A DNA stretch of 64,000 bases. It comes from Prosthecomicrobium pneumaticum. GTDB lineage: Bacteria; Pseudomonadota; Alphaproteobacteria; Rhizobiales; Kaistiaceae. The notes beneath the pieces are model-generated. The model was not told where the DNA came from. It searched no databases and worked only from the letters and a program-made list of their open reading frames with translations. This document shows positions 8,410 to 16,633 of the stretch, piece after piece. The stretch lies in NCBI RefSeq assembly GCF_014199915.1, contig NZ_JACHOO010000009.1, positions 114,541 to 178,540 on the forward strand, read 5' to 3'. The position numbers and the translations under genes were made by a program. Position 1 is the stretch's first letter. Every line of letters starts with the position of its first letter.

Positions 8410-8850
8410 CCGGGCTTCTGGCGGCTCGCGGGAAGAGCCCACCCGTTCGGCTAGATTGAACAAGCGCCCTTATCGAGCAGACCGTCCAGAAAGCCCTCCC
8501 GCGAGCCGATTGGCCCCACGCCGTCGGGAGGACAAACCCCTCGACGACTTGGCGGGCCAACGCCCGCGCCGTTACCCGCTCTTTCGTCGAAAGCCATCAT
8601 GGCGCGCCCATGCAGGAATGCGCTCCGCACGTCGAAAAGTTGCTCATACTGGGTCGGCGAAGCGTCGATCGCCCAACAAGCCAGCTACCCGCCCCGCATT
8701 CTGTTCGTGGCGCGCATCCCTTTGCCGCCGGGCGTGCGGCGGCGGCTGCCGGTCCGCACGAACTTTCGCACTCGGTTACTTAATAAGGGCGGCCGGTCCG
8801 TGCGCAGTCTGAATGCGCAGCAGTCTTTTCGGTCGCGGTTGCCGCGCGTG
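8410..8850. other. Gene-poor gap between the converging SPARSA and DISARM operons
   Basis: 441 bases with no convincing coding region; the open frames here give Arg/Pro-rich peptides typical of non-coding GC-rich DNA. A perfect 12-base inverted repeat (CGGCTCGCGGGA at 8422-8433, complement at 8497-8508, 63-base loop) may help end transcription from both sides. A drmC gene, normally found after drmB, would be expected here on the minus strand; no recognisable part of one was seen. Confidence 0.5.
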
Positions 8851-10719
8851 TCATTGATCAAAGAAGTTCGATTGATGACGCGCCATAGTCCGAACCAGGA
8901 GGCTTCTGTCGAGGAACAGGTTCCGCATCTCGCAGCTCGTTTCCGCGATAAGCAGGCACCCATGGCAAGCGGCGCCGTGGGTCGCCCGGTCGCCGCTTCG
9001 ACCGTCCGGCTCATGGTCTGCACACACCGGATCATTCGAGCAGATCAGCTGCCGGTCGAGCGCATTTCGCAGAATTCTGGAGAAACGCGATGCGGCAGCA
9101 ACAAGCCCGCCCAGGGTCCCCTGGGCGCCTGGGGTCGCCGTGTAGATCAGGATCCCACACCTCGCGGGGACACCGCCGTTGCGGGCGTCGCTGAGCGCGT
9201 AGATACGTTCCTTCAAAGAACTCGCAGGATATCCGCTGTCGAGGGCGATCTCGGCCATCAAGGCATGCGAGAGCGAGTGCAACAGCGTGTAGGCCGTCCC
9301 CGGATAGTTCGGAGCCCCTCCTGAAAACCTGGCCCGCCAGTGGCCGTAACCGCGAAGCAGGCTTACCTCACGGTTGACTACATCGGGGGCTTGAAGCCAG
9401 TGGTTCACTACCTGCTCGTCAATGTGGATGAAGAGCCCTTCGCCGAACTGTTCAATGGCCGGCAACCAGTCGGCTCCGCGCGAGATCGGCGCGCCGCGAA
9501 CGGCCAGTTGGATGTCCTCGATATCGCCGTCCGAACTCGTGGGCGCAGCTTCAAATCGCGTGAAGCCGTACAAGCTCGACACCTCCCTCAGACGATGGAC
9601 GACGACGAGGTTCTTGATGGCCGAGGTGTCGACATCGACGCTTGGGTCGACCCAAGCTGTCCGGGGAAGCGTTTCCGCGTAGAGCTTGGCTGTCGGGTGA
9701 TTGTGCCCGATCTGTTGGCGACCACTCGCGAACACGTCGAATTCGGACATCTTCGGAGACCGGGCCGCATCGGCCCTTGCTCCCTCTCTGAGCCGTTTCA
9801 GGCGCTCGAATATCTCGGCATCTGGATAAGCGCCCAGTGAGACGGAAACCTTCGGGTTGAATCGTTTGGCCTGAGCGATATCCTCAACCGTCTGTACGTT
9901 CCCCAGATCTCCCGACAGCTCGTCGACCAGACGGGTCAGGTCGTCTTCCTCGCTTGGCAGTGAGATGACTGTGTAGACTTGCGGGAAGTAGGTGTTTGTG
10001 GCCGTTCGGGTGAGAAGCTTAAGATTGTCTCCGCATCCGTTGGGATCGCGATCAAGCAACCACGGCCGTTCGCCGCGGCACTTACCAAGACGCCCGGGTT
10101 GGAAGGCGTCCTGGAGCGACAGGTTTCGACCGCAGCCACACACGATGCTGGTATCTGCCGGGTCGGCGCTGGTGCCTTTCTCCTCGACCCAAAGCGGTTC
10201 GTGGCACTGGACGGCCCCATGGACGACCCATCGCCAGTCGATATCCTGCAAATGTCCCTTTTCGCAGGCGCAGACGAAGCGTATCGGCGTCACTTCCGAT
10301 TTTCGTCCGTCATCGAAGACGAACTTGCGCCGCCCCCTGGTGTCGAGGTCCTGCCAACGCACGAGACGCCGTCTCCGAAGCGTTCCGGTCGCAGCAGTCG
10401 TCGCCTCGACCTGCTCGCAGACAAACCATGTCGGGAAAATTGGCGCTATAACGCCGGCCGGCATTCCCGTCGCATTGTCGGTAGCGACAGGCGGGGTACG
10501 GAGCGACAGGCTGACATTCGGGTCCAGACGCCCTTGATCCTTCAAGAGCTGTTCGAGGCGCGCCGTCAGGCGTGGCTCGGGGATCGTCGTGAAGGAGTTG
10601 GCCCGCATCTCCCAGAATTCGAGGCCTGCTACCACGACGGACCTTGTCGGCAGGTCGATCATGGCGCCGGGACCAAAGGTGGAGATCAGTTGGCTCAGAC
10701 GTTGCGCGTTCTTGGTCAT
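8851..10719 (-). CDS. drmB: DISARM protein DrmB (DUF1998 domain)
   Basis: 622 residues, the normal size for DrmB. The opening (QLISTFGPGAMIDLP) and the C-terminal DUF1998 region (HSLSHALMAEIAL ... GILIYTATPGAQGTLGGL) are characteristic. Cys/His clusters (CACEKGH; CGCGR; C...C near the end with CHGC) suggest zinc binding. DrmA-DrmB form the DISARM core that loads on unmethylated invading DNA with free 5' ends. The ATG overlaps the drmA stop (ATGA), so the two are translationally coupled. The gene is the last of the minus-strand operon; drmC, the third core gene, is not found after it. Confidence 0.9.
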   Translation of the reverse strand: MTKNAQRLSQLISTFGPGAMIDLPTRSVVVAGLEFWEMRANSFTTIPEPRLTARLEQLLKDQGRLDPNVSLSLRTPPVATDNATGMPAGVIAPIFPTWFVCEQVEATTAATGTLRRRRLVRWQDLDTRGRRKFVFDDGRKSEVTPIRFVCACEKGHLQDIDWRWVVHGAVQCHEPLWVEEKGTSADPADTSIVCGCGRNLSLQDAFQPGRLGKCRGERPWLLDRDPNGCGDNLKLLTRTATNTYFPQVYTVISLPSEEDDLTRLVDELSGDLGNVQTVEDIAQAKRFNPKVSVSLGAYPDAEIFERLKRLREGARADAARSPKMSEFDVFASGRQQIGHNHPTAKLYAETLPRTAWVDPSVDVDTSAIKNLVVVHRLREVSSLYGFTRFEAAPTSSDGDIEDIQLAVRGAPISRGADWLPAIEQFGEGLFIHIDEQVVNHWLQAPDVVNREVSLLRGYGHWRARFSGGAPNYPGTAYTLLHSLSHALMAEIALDSGYPASSLKERIYALSDARNGGVPARCGILIYTATPGAQGTLGGLVAAASRFSRILRNALDRQLICSNDPVCADHEPDGRSGDRATHGAACHGCLLIAETSCEMRNLFLDRSLLVRTMARHQSNFFDQ

Positions 10720-13700
10720 GCGAGATCGTCCGCATTTGCGATCTGGTTGCCCCAGGGATCCCGGACCTTGAGCGCGACACTGGGCTCCACGTCCCGCATG
10801 GACCGCCCGGCAACAAAGCGCCGATGATCTTCCGTTAGGTTAGGCAGGTCAGGCTCGAGCGGCATGTGAAGCAGGCGATGGGGGCTCTTCTTTCGAGCGT
10901 AAGCGAAGGTGTTTCCTCCCGCAGCCTGATCGTCGGCGGTCGCGATCCACGCATCGGCGATGGCGTCTATTGCAGCCACCAGAGCGGCATGGCCGCCAGC
11001 GATCATGTGCGCCGGGGCACGGGCGACAATCGCGTCACGAACGGCGGCCCGCACCGCGGGATTATCCTTGAAGGCGGTGACAGCCGTCTCCGGCGTCAGC
11101 GCGGGATCGACATGGCGTGCAGCCGCAACCACGACGGCGGCAAGAGCGCGGTCCAGCGCCCGGGCAGCCCAAGGCGTCACGCTCGTCGCTTCGACAGATC
11201 GGTAGAAGGTTCGGTGAAACTGACCGAATTGCTCGAAGTGCATGCGGTCGCGCGGCTTGTGCAGATTCAGGACCGGGACGACCAATCCCGGACGCGAAGG
11301 ATCGCGCCCCACGCGGCTGGTGGCCTGGATATACTCCGCTGCGGTCTTCGGTTGCCCCTGGACGATCATGAGACCAAGGCGCGTGATGTCGAGACCGACG
11401 GAGATCATGTTCGTGGCCAGGGCGACATCGACAGGGTCTGCGCCGCTACCGAACCGCGCTTCGAGCCGCTGTTTGGCCTTGGCGACCTCGTCCGTCGACA
11501 CGCGCGAGGTCAGCTCCAGAGGCTCCTTGATGGCCCGATCCGCAAACGGGTTTCCGAGCGGATCGACACGGTGCCGTTGCGTGCCGTAGCGGGCCGTTCG
11601 GTCGCGAACCTCGTCTTCGACGATCCGCCGCGCTCCGCCCAGCTCTCGCAGCGCGTTGAAGTAGCAAACCGCCGTCATGTACGGATCGGCGGGATTGGCG
11701 CTCCCGCCAACGACAGGACCGTTGGCGTCGAACACAGACTGCGCCGCCGCAAGCAGAGTCGTGAGGGATCGCAGGAAGACGAGCTTCGGTCCCCGACCCT
11801 GAGCAGCGATGCCCATGTACATCCGGGCCGGGTCCTTCGTTGCCGGCACGGTGCGGGCGAAAAAGCTGTCGGTGCGATCGATGCCGGACGGCGGGAAGAT
11901 GCTCGTGGTCCGGCGATCGAACAGGGCCTCGATCTGGTCCGTGGCCCGGCGCACCGTCGCGGTCGAAGCGACGATCTTCGGCCGCACGACTCTCTCGCCG
12001 TATCGACGGGACGCCAACTGATCGATCGCCGCTTCGTAGAGTCCCGCAACCGTTCCGAGAGGGCCGGAAATGAGGTGAAGCTCGTCCTGGATGATCAGGT
12101 CTGGCGGGTCGAGCGACCAGCCGTTGCCCAAGGGCCGCCCCTGGCCTGGTTCAGCCGCGCCGTAGAAGCCGACGCCGTCCTCGAAGCGATCTACATGCCC
12201 GAAGAAGGCGCCAGTCTCGCCGACCCAGGGCAAGGCCGCGAACTTGTCCACCGTCGCGATCAGGAACGCGGGAAGGCGCCGATAGATCGGCTCATCGACG
12301 GTAAGGACTGGAAGCGGTCGGTTGCGGCTGAAGTCGCAATTTGCGTTGGCGCACCGGATCTCGAGGTTGGTCGGCGCGTGCTCGTTGGGCATGCAGGCGA
12401 AGGACGACGGAGTGAACTCCGTGCCACACCATGGACATGCCTTCAGCGGCGCCGGGGCGCGTTTGTCGCGGCCGTTCCGGAAACGCCTTACGCGACCGAC
12501 GGCTGTGCTCTCGTCCGACTTGCCACGCCCCCCGAGCCTGTTGGGTGACGCATCCGAACCGACCCACAGGCCGATCTCGATCGGCCAATCGCCGAGCAAG
12601 CGCCTGCTTTGCTCGTCGATGTTGGCAGGATCGGTCCGCATCAATTCTAGGGCGCACACCACACCAGCGGCACGAGTCAACTGATCGAGCGTGAGCAGCC
12701 GCAGCGTGTAGCGCATGATGACGGCCACACCGGCTCCAAGCACACCCCCGCTCGTCAGTCGCCGGTAGGCGATGACGAAGGCGGCGAGGCCAAGATAGGC
12801 TTCCGTCTTGCCGCCGCCCGTGGGGAAGAAGAGGAGATCGGCGATTTCCCGGTCGGGGTGAGCCCGATCCGCCAGCCCCGAGATATTGAGCAGGATGAAG
12901 GCAAGCTGGAAAGGCCGCCATTGCGGCGCAGGCACAGACAAGGGGTCGCCGAAGGCACCTGCCGTTCGCCGGCGCGCAGCCATGGCGACGGCCAGATTCA
13001 TGAAGCGGAACGCCGTCCGCGCCTTCGCATTCTGCGCCAAGACCTGAATGCCATCGGCGATGCGGTTCTTCGCTGTCTCCATCTCGGAGATCAGGCGTTC
13101 GCCCGTTTCCCGCCGACGCTGGGGCAAAGACACCAGCTTGTGGCGTTCCGCATCGATCCAGAGCCCGTAGAGCTTCGGAAGCTCGGCGAGCGCCTGCACA
13201 AGAGTAGCGCCGCCGGCGTCGGCAGCTTGCGCCAACGCTTCCATGCCGAACGTCACGCGCGCTTTCAGCTCTGCGTCCTCGTTGGGCGCAACGCGCTCAA
13301 CTTCGGCCGTCGGCAGCGGATCGGTCCAAACTCGCGTGACTGGACCATTCGCGTCCTGATGGGTCTCCCAGCCCGCGGCTGCGTTGCGCCCCACCGCCCA
13401 CTCGAAGACGTCGCGGTAGTGAAGGTCCGCGATCCGCAGATCCCAATCTTGCGCGCGGTATCCCGACAGGTCGCGACGCGGCCGGAAGCCTTGCTCGCAA
13501 TGGAGTTCGAGCCGCGCCTGAAAGGCGTAGCTGACGTCGGAGTAGAACCGATGCACCGTCGCGCGGCGATTCACCAGGAACACGGTCAGCGCCCGAACCT
13601 GCTCGGTATGGCCTTCCGGCGTCTCGTAGCTGAACAGCCGAGAATGCGTTTCCAACGTCAGCCCGCCACCGCGCCGCTGCTCAGCGGCGCTTTCGGGGAC

Positions 13701-14261
13701 AAGCACGGGCTCGCCTCGACCATCGCGGATTTGCAGCCGAACGGTCCGCTCCTTCGGTGTGCGCACCCAATCCACCATCGGCCGTGTCGCCCGCTTCGGC
13801 ATTCCGTCTTCACCGATCTCCTCGGGAAGCGGCTCCGGCAGCAGCACAGTCTCCGGTAGCGGAGGCTCCGTCCGGTAGTCTCCCCAGGAAACGCGGGCCT
13901 CGATCTCCGTGACGTCGGGCGAGAGCAGCACCGTCAGCCCGACGGACGACGGCAGGAATCGGCGCCTGGTGTTCGGCGTCTCCGGCTCCTCATTGTCGCC
14001 GGCCGCGCCTCCGGAGCCGTCGGTGTCGGACTCCTCGACGTCGATCTCCATCTCCTCCTGGGCCGACGGATCGTCGTCCTCATCCTCGCCTTCGAGACCG
14101 AGCGGATCTTCGGCCGGCGCAAGGAAGCCGGTCAGATACCAGCGCGAGGGGCTCTCGTTCAGCCGCTCGGTCGCAAGATCGGCATCCTGCGGACCGGGAC
14201 CGATGAGATCGCGGCGAAACAGATCGACGAGGTGGGCGCGAATATCGACCGAGCTTGTCAT
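10716..14261 (-). CDS. drmA: DISARM helicase DrmA
   Basis: 1181 residues from the ATG at 14261, which has GGAG upstream and overlaps the PIN-like gene's stop. An upstream GTG/ATG frame would add only 18 residues. The N-terminal 450 residues form the DrmA-specific region (LVDLFRRDLIGPGP ... RWYLTGFLAP), with a very acidic stretch near residue 60. Helicase motifs follow: Walker A FPTGGGKTEAY near 480, a zinc-ribbon-like CPWC...C..C near 600, DELH near 725, STATVRRA, and motif VI QATSRVGRD near 980. DrmA is the SF2 ATPase of the DISARM core. It is coupled to drmB and, upstream, to the PIN-like and XRE-ImmA genes. Confidence 0.9.
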   Translation of the reverse strand: MTSSVDIRAHLVDLFRRDLIGPGPQDADLATERLNESPSRWYLTGFLAPAEDPLGLEGEDEDDDPSAQEEMEIDVEESDTDGSGGAAGDNEEPETPNTRRRFLPSSVGLTVLLSPDVTEIEARVSWGDYRTEPPLPETVLLPEPLPEEIGEDGMPKRATRPMVDWVRTPKERTVRLQIRDGRGEPVLVPESAAEQRRGGGLTLETHSRLFSYETPEGHTEQVRALTVFLVNRRATVHRFYSDVSYAFQARLELHCEQGFRPRRDLSGYRAQDWDLRIADLHYRDVFEWAVGRNAAAGWETHQDANGPVTRVWTDPLPTAEVERVAPNEDAELKARVTFGMEALAQAADAGGATLVQALAELPKLYGLWIDAERHKLVSLPQRRRETGERLISEMETAKNRIADGIQVLAQNAKARTAFRFMNLAVAMAARRRTAGAFGDPLSVPAPQWRPFQLAFILLNISGLADRAHPDREIADLLFFPTGGGKTEAYLGLAAFVIAYRRLTSGGVLGAGVAVIMRYTLRLLTLDQLTRAAGVVCALELMRTDPANIDEQSRRLLGDWPIEIGLWVGSDASPNRLGGRGKSDESTAVGRVRRFRNGRDKRAPAPLKACPWCGTEFTPSSFACMPNEHAPTNLEIRCANANCDFSRNRPLPVLTVDEPIYRRLPAFLIATVDKFAALPWVGETGAFFGHVDRFEDGVGFYGAAEPGQGRPLGNGWSLDPPDLIIQDELHLISGPLGTVAGLYEAAIDQLASRRYGERVVRPKIVASTATVRRATDQIEALFDRRTTSIFPPSGIDRTDSFFARTVPATKDPARMYMGIAAQGRGPKLVFLRSLTTLLAAAQSVFDANGPVVGGSANPADPYMTAVCYFNALRELGGARRIVEDEVRDRTARYGTQRHRVDPLGNPFADRAIKEPLELTSRVSTDEVAKAKQRLEARFGSGADPVDVALATNMISVGLDITRLGLMIVQGQPKTAAEYIQATSRVGRDPSRPGLVVPVLNLHKPRDRMHFEQFGQFHRTFYRSVEATSVTPWAARALDRALAAVVVAAARHVDPALTPETAVTAFKDNPAVRAAVRDAIVARAPAHMIAGGHAALVAAIDAIADAWIATADDQAAGGNTFAYARKKSPHRLLHMPLEPDLPNLTEDHRRFVAGRSMRDVEPSVALKVRDPWGNQIANADDLA

Positions 14262-14773
14262 GGCCGGCCCGCTCCTTCCGAAAGGACGAGCTCGCCGAGA
14301 GTCTTCTCCAGCCACTTGCTCGTATACGCCAGCTTCAGGGGCTCCTTCGGCCGGTAGCCCGCTTCCTGGAGAAGCCGCTCCAGTGCGACGAGCCGATCAC
14401 GATAGCCGAGGCGGACGCCGAAGCGCAGGCTAGCCTTGTCCGGCCCGCACAGAACCCAACCGTCGGTCCGCGTCAGCGTATGCGCCCAGAGCGAGCGCTC
14501 GCCGATGTCCAGCGCAATGTCGGGCGCTCTGACGACCGCCGCCGCGATCTCGAGGTCTCCGGGCGCATGAACCGCCTTCAGCGACGCTCGCAAGGCCTTC
14601 GCATCAATCTGCTGCTCCGCCCGTCGACGCTGAAAGCCCGTCTGGGTTTCGATCACGCAGTCCTCCACCGTCTCGACCGGATAGCCGCCCGCGAGCGCCG
14701 CCCACGCCCCGATCCGGTGGGATTCGAGAATGACGTTCGTGTCGACCAGAACGGGGCCGCGATGTCGCGCCAT
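14258..14773 (-). CDS. PIN-like domain protein
   Basis: 171 residues from the ATG at 14773 (MARHRG), seven bases after the XRE-ImmA stop with GAGG in between. The start VLVDTNVILESHR carries the first acidic residue of a PIN nuclease. Later acidic positions (VETVEDCVIET, DIALDIGERS) and CGPDKASLRFG fit a PIN-like fold, though the complete active site is not certain. Genes of this kind often follow XRE-ImmA/IrrE regulators. Here the gene is wedged between that regulator and drmA, overlapping drmA by ATGA, so it is made together with the DISARM core. It could be an accessory nuclease or half of a toxin-antitoxin pair. Confidence 0.6.
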   Translation of the reverse strand: MARHRGPVLVDTNVILESHRIGAWAALAGGYPVETVEDCVIETQTGFQRRRAEQQIDAKALRASLKAVHAPGDLEIAAAVVRAPDIALDIGERSLWAHTLTRTDGWVLCGPDKASLRFGVRLGYRDRLVALERLLQEAGYRPKEPLKLAYTSKWLEKTLGELVLSEGAGRP

Positions 14774-14780
14774 GGCCGCC

Positions 14781-15896
14781 TCATAGCTCGGCCGGGGGCT
14801 CGACCCCGTGCGCAACGAAGAGGTCCGTCAAATCCTCGACAGTGAGATCAAGCAGACCTGCGGCGCGACGGGTGGATATCCGGCCTTCGTCGACCGCCAG
14901 GCCGATCACCTCCATGAAAGGCTTCGAGAAAAGAAGCGGCGGAACGGCCTTGGGCGCTTCGCGCCCGACGTGTCCGTTATTCCGCAATGCCGCGTCGGAG
15001 ATCGCGCGTGCGCGCGCCGGCTTCAGCCAGTCGAGCGCGACCAGCCGCCATTTCAGCGCGGACGCCGTCACCAGCAATTCATCGGCGGCGGCGTTGAGCC
15101 GGGCGATGAGGTCATCGTCGCCAAGCTCCGCCCATTCGCCATAGCGCGCGAGCGCGGCCTTCGGCATCAGCACTGCCGACGCGAAATTGTTGGCGAGCTG
15201 CTCGACGCGGTTGCCGCCGACCTCCTTGGCCTCCTCCGAGTGCTCAGGCGGCATCGCGTCCCAAGTGAGGATGTGGAACAGCTCGTGCGCCAAGTCGAAG
15301 TGGCGTCGGCCCGCCACCTCGTGACGGTTAATCAGCACCACGTCCAGCTCCGGCAAGCGGCAGGCGGCGCCCGAGATTCCCTCGAAGGCATCGACCATGA
15401 GCACGAGAATTCCCAGCTCGCGCTCCATCACCTCGGCCAGACGCCGGGCCGGCACCTCACCAAGATCGAACTCGGCGGCGAAGCGCTCGCCCGCCTCCAT
15501 CGCATCCTCGAAACGCGAATGGCGCGTCAGGCCGAGGGCGCGACGCAGCAGCGGGCTCGCCCGCCCGACCTGGGGAGCAATCGCCCGGAAAGCCGCGATC
15601 CATCGGCCTGCATTGCGCTCATAGGCGCCGAGGACGCCCGAGCCGACATTGGTCTGTCGCCAGGAGAAGCGGCCCTCTCCGACCAGCAGGAAGGGGTCGG
15701 TGAAATAGTCGAGCGGCACCCCGAGCTTCTCGACGGCGAGCAGAAGCTCGTCCGCTGTGACGCGGCGCTCTCCGGTTTCGATGGCTGAGACCGTCTGCCG
15801 GTCCTTGAAGCCAAAAAGGCGAGCAAGGTCGTCCTGGGAGAGCTTGCGCTCCTCCCGCAGGGCCTTGATCCGCGCGCCAATGAGTTGCGTCGCCAT
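14781..15896 (-). CDS. XRE-family regulator fused to ImmA/IrrE-type zinc metallopeptidase
   Basis: 371 residues from the ATG at 15896, preceded by GGAGG. Residues about 5-65 are an XRE helix-turn-helix (LREERKLSQDDLARLFGF ... VSAIETGERRV). A metallopeptidase domain of the ImmA/IrrE type follows, with HELFH near residue 210 and the downstream Glu in EQLANNFASAVLMP. In known ImmR/ImmA and DdrO/IrrE pairs the peptidase cleaves the repressor on a stress signal; here both parts are in one chain. A promoter with an inverted repeat lies just upstream, so I infer autoregulation and control of the downstream PIN-like, drmA and drmB genes. Confidence 0.82.
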   Translation of the reverse strand: MATQLIGARIKALREERKLSQDDLARLFGFKDRQTVSAIETGERRVTADELLLAVEKLGVPLDYFTDPFLLVGEGRFSWRQTNVGSGVLGAYERNAGRWIAAFRAIAPQVGRASPLLRRALGLTRHSRFEDAMEAGERFAAEFDLGEVPARRLAEVMERELGILVLMVDAFEGISGAACRLPELDVVLINRHEVAGRRHFDLAHELFHILTWDAMPPEHSEEAKEVGGNRVEQLANNFASAVLMPKAALARYGEWAELGDDDLIARLNAAADELLVTASALKWRLVALDWLKPARARAISDAALRNNGHVGREAPKAVPPLLFSKPFMEVIGLAVDEGRISTRRAAGLLDLTVEDLTDLFVAHGVEPPAEL

Positions 15897-15920
15897 GGGA
15901 ACCTCCACGGCGCAGATATA

Positions 15921-15948
15921 ATCTTGCGGACTGCCGTTTGCAAGATTT
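15921..15948 (-). promoter_or_regulatory. Promoter with overlapping operator for the XRE-ImmA gene
   Basis: An 8-base inverted repeat, AATCTTGC and GCAAGATT separated by 12 bases, lies 25 bases upstream of the XRE-ImmA start. On the minus strand TTGCAA (in one arm) and TATATC (partly in the other) are spaced 17 bases, a good -35/-10 pair. A repressor on the repeat would block RNA polymerase directly. It sits in the middle of the DISARM locus and separates drmD-drmMI-HEPN from PIN-drmA-drmB transcription. Confidence 0.6.
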
Positions 15949-15973
15949 TATTGCGGGCGCTCACCCACCCCGT

Positions 15974-16621
15974 CTAGGCCGTCTCCTCGATCCGCGCCGT
16001 ACCCGCCTCCTGCTCGAAATAACGGTCCCCACCGCTCAGCGCCTTGCAGAAGAGATCGGCAAGGGTGCCTCCCATCCGGCGCATGTCGGCGTGGAAAAGG
16101 TCGAGCGTCAGTCTGCGCGCCGCGCCTCGTTCGGCCTCGAACACGATACGAAAGCCGGCAAGCAGCGTGTTTCCAGTGCGCGGCGACACCTTGTGCATGG
16201 GACAGATGGTCCGGCCGTCGCCGTGCGCGAGCGCATCGCGAAGCCATTTGAAGAAGTCTTCTGCGGTCATGGTCTCGAAGTCATCGTTGACCCGACGCTG
16301 GCGCTTGGCCGGACCGTCATCGCCGTCGACCAAGGCGATCCGTGGTATGATCTGCGTGAGGCTCCAGGGCGCTTCCGTGATCAGCTTCCCACGCATCGCC
16401 TCGCGCACATCGTGCGCGAGATGGTCCGCCGGATTGTCCCAGTTGCCCCGCACGCCATGATTCCCCGCCACCCATGCCCGGTTCTTGGTCCACAACAACA
16501 CGCTGCTGAAGAGCGCGAAGCTCTGCGTCACGTTGAACGTCGTCTTCGGCGGTTCATCGAGCATTGCCTTTAGACGGTTCACGATTGCCCATTCGACATG
16601 CTCGTCAGAGATTCCCCCCAT
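15974..16621 (-). CDS. HEPN-like protein
   Basis: 215 residues from the ATG at 16621 with GGAGG upstream, 12 bases after drmMI. It carries WLRDALAHGDGR, whose R-x4-H spacing is the catalytic signature of HEPN ribonucleases. The N-terminal helix (FNVTQSFALFSSVLLWTK) and the tail after the motif resemble the 'HEPN family nuclease' group (pEK499_p136-like). HEPN proteins often act as RNA-cutting toxins. The placement right behind drmMI implies co-expression with DISARM; whether it is part of the immunity mechanism or a passenger is unknown. Confidence 0.5.
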   Translation of the reverse strand: MGGISDEHVEWAIVNRLKAMLDEPPKTTFNVTQSFALFSSVLLWTKNRAWVAGNHGVRGNWDNPADHLAHDVREAMRGKLITEAPWSLTQIIPRIALVDGDDGPAKRQRRVNDDFETMTAEDFFKWLRDALAHGDGRTICPMHKVSPRTGNTLLAGFRIVFEAERGAARRLTLDLFHADMRRMGGTLADLFCKALSGGDRYFEQEAGTARIEETA

Positions 16622-16633
16622 GGGCCGCCTCCA

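Noticed and set aside
8456..8812. Possible gene or drmC remnant in the gap after the short Argonaute gene
   Set aside because: The peptide is Arg/Pro/Ala-rich with no PLD motif (HxK), and no minus-strand frame resembles DrmC.
10866..12548. A 560-codon plus-strand open frame opposite drmA
   Set aside because: The minus strand carries intact helicase motifs across the same bases; the plus-strand peptide is Arg/Asp/Gly-rich without motifs.
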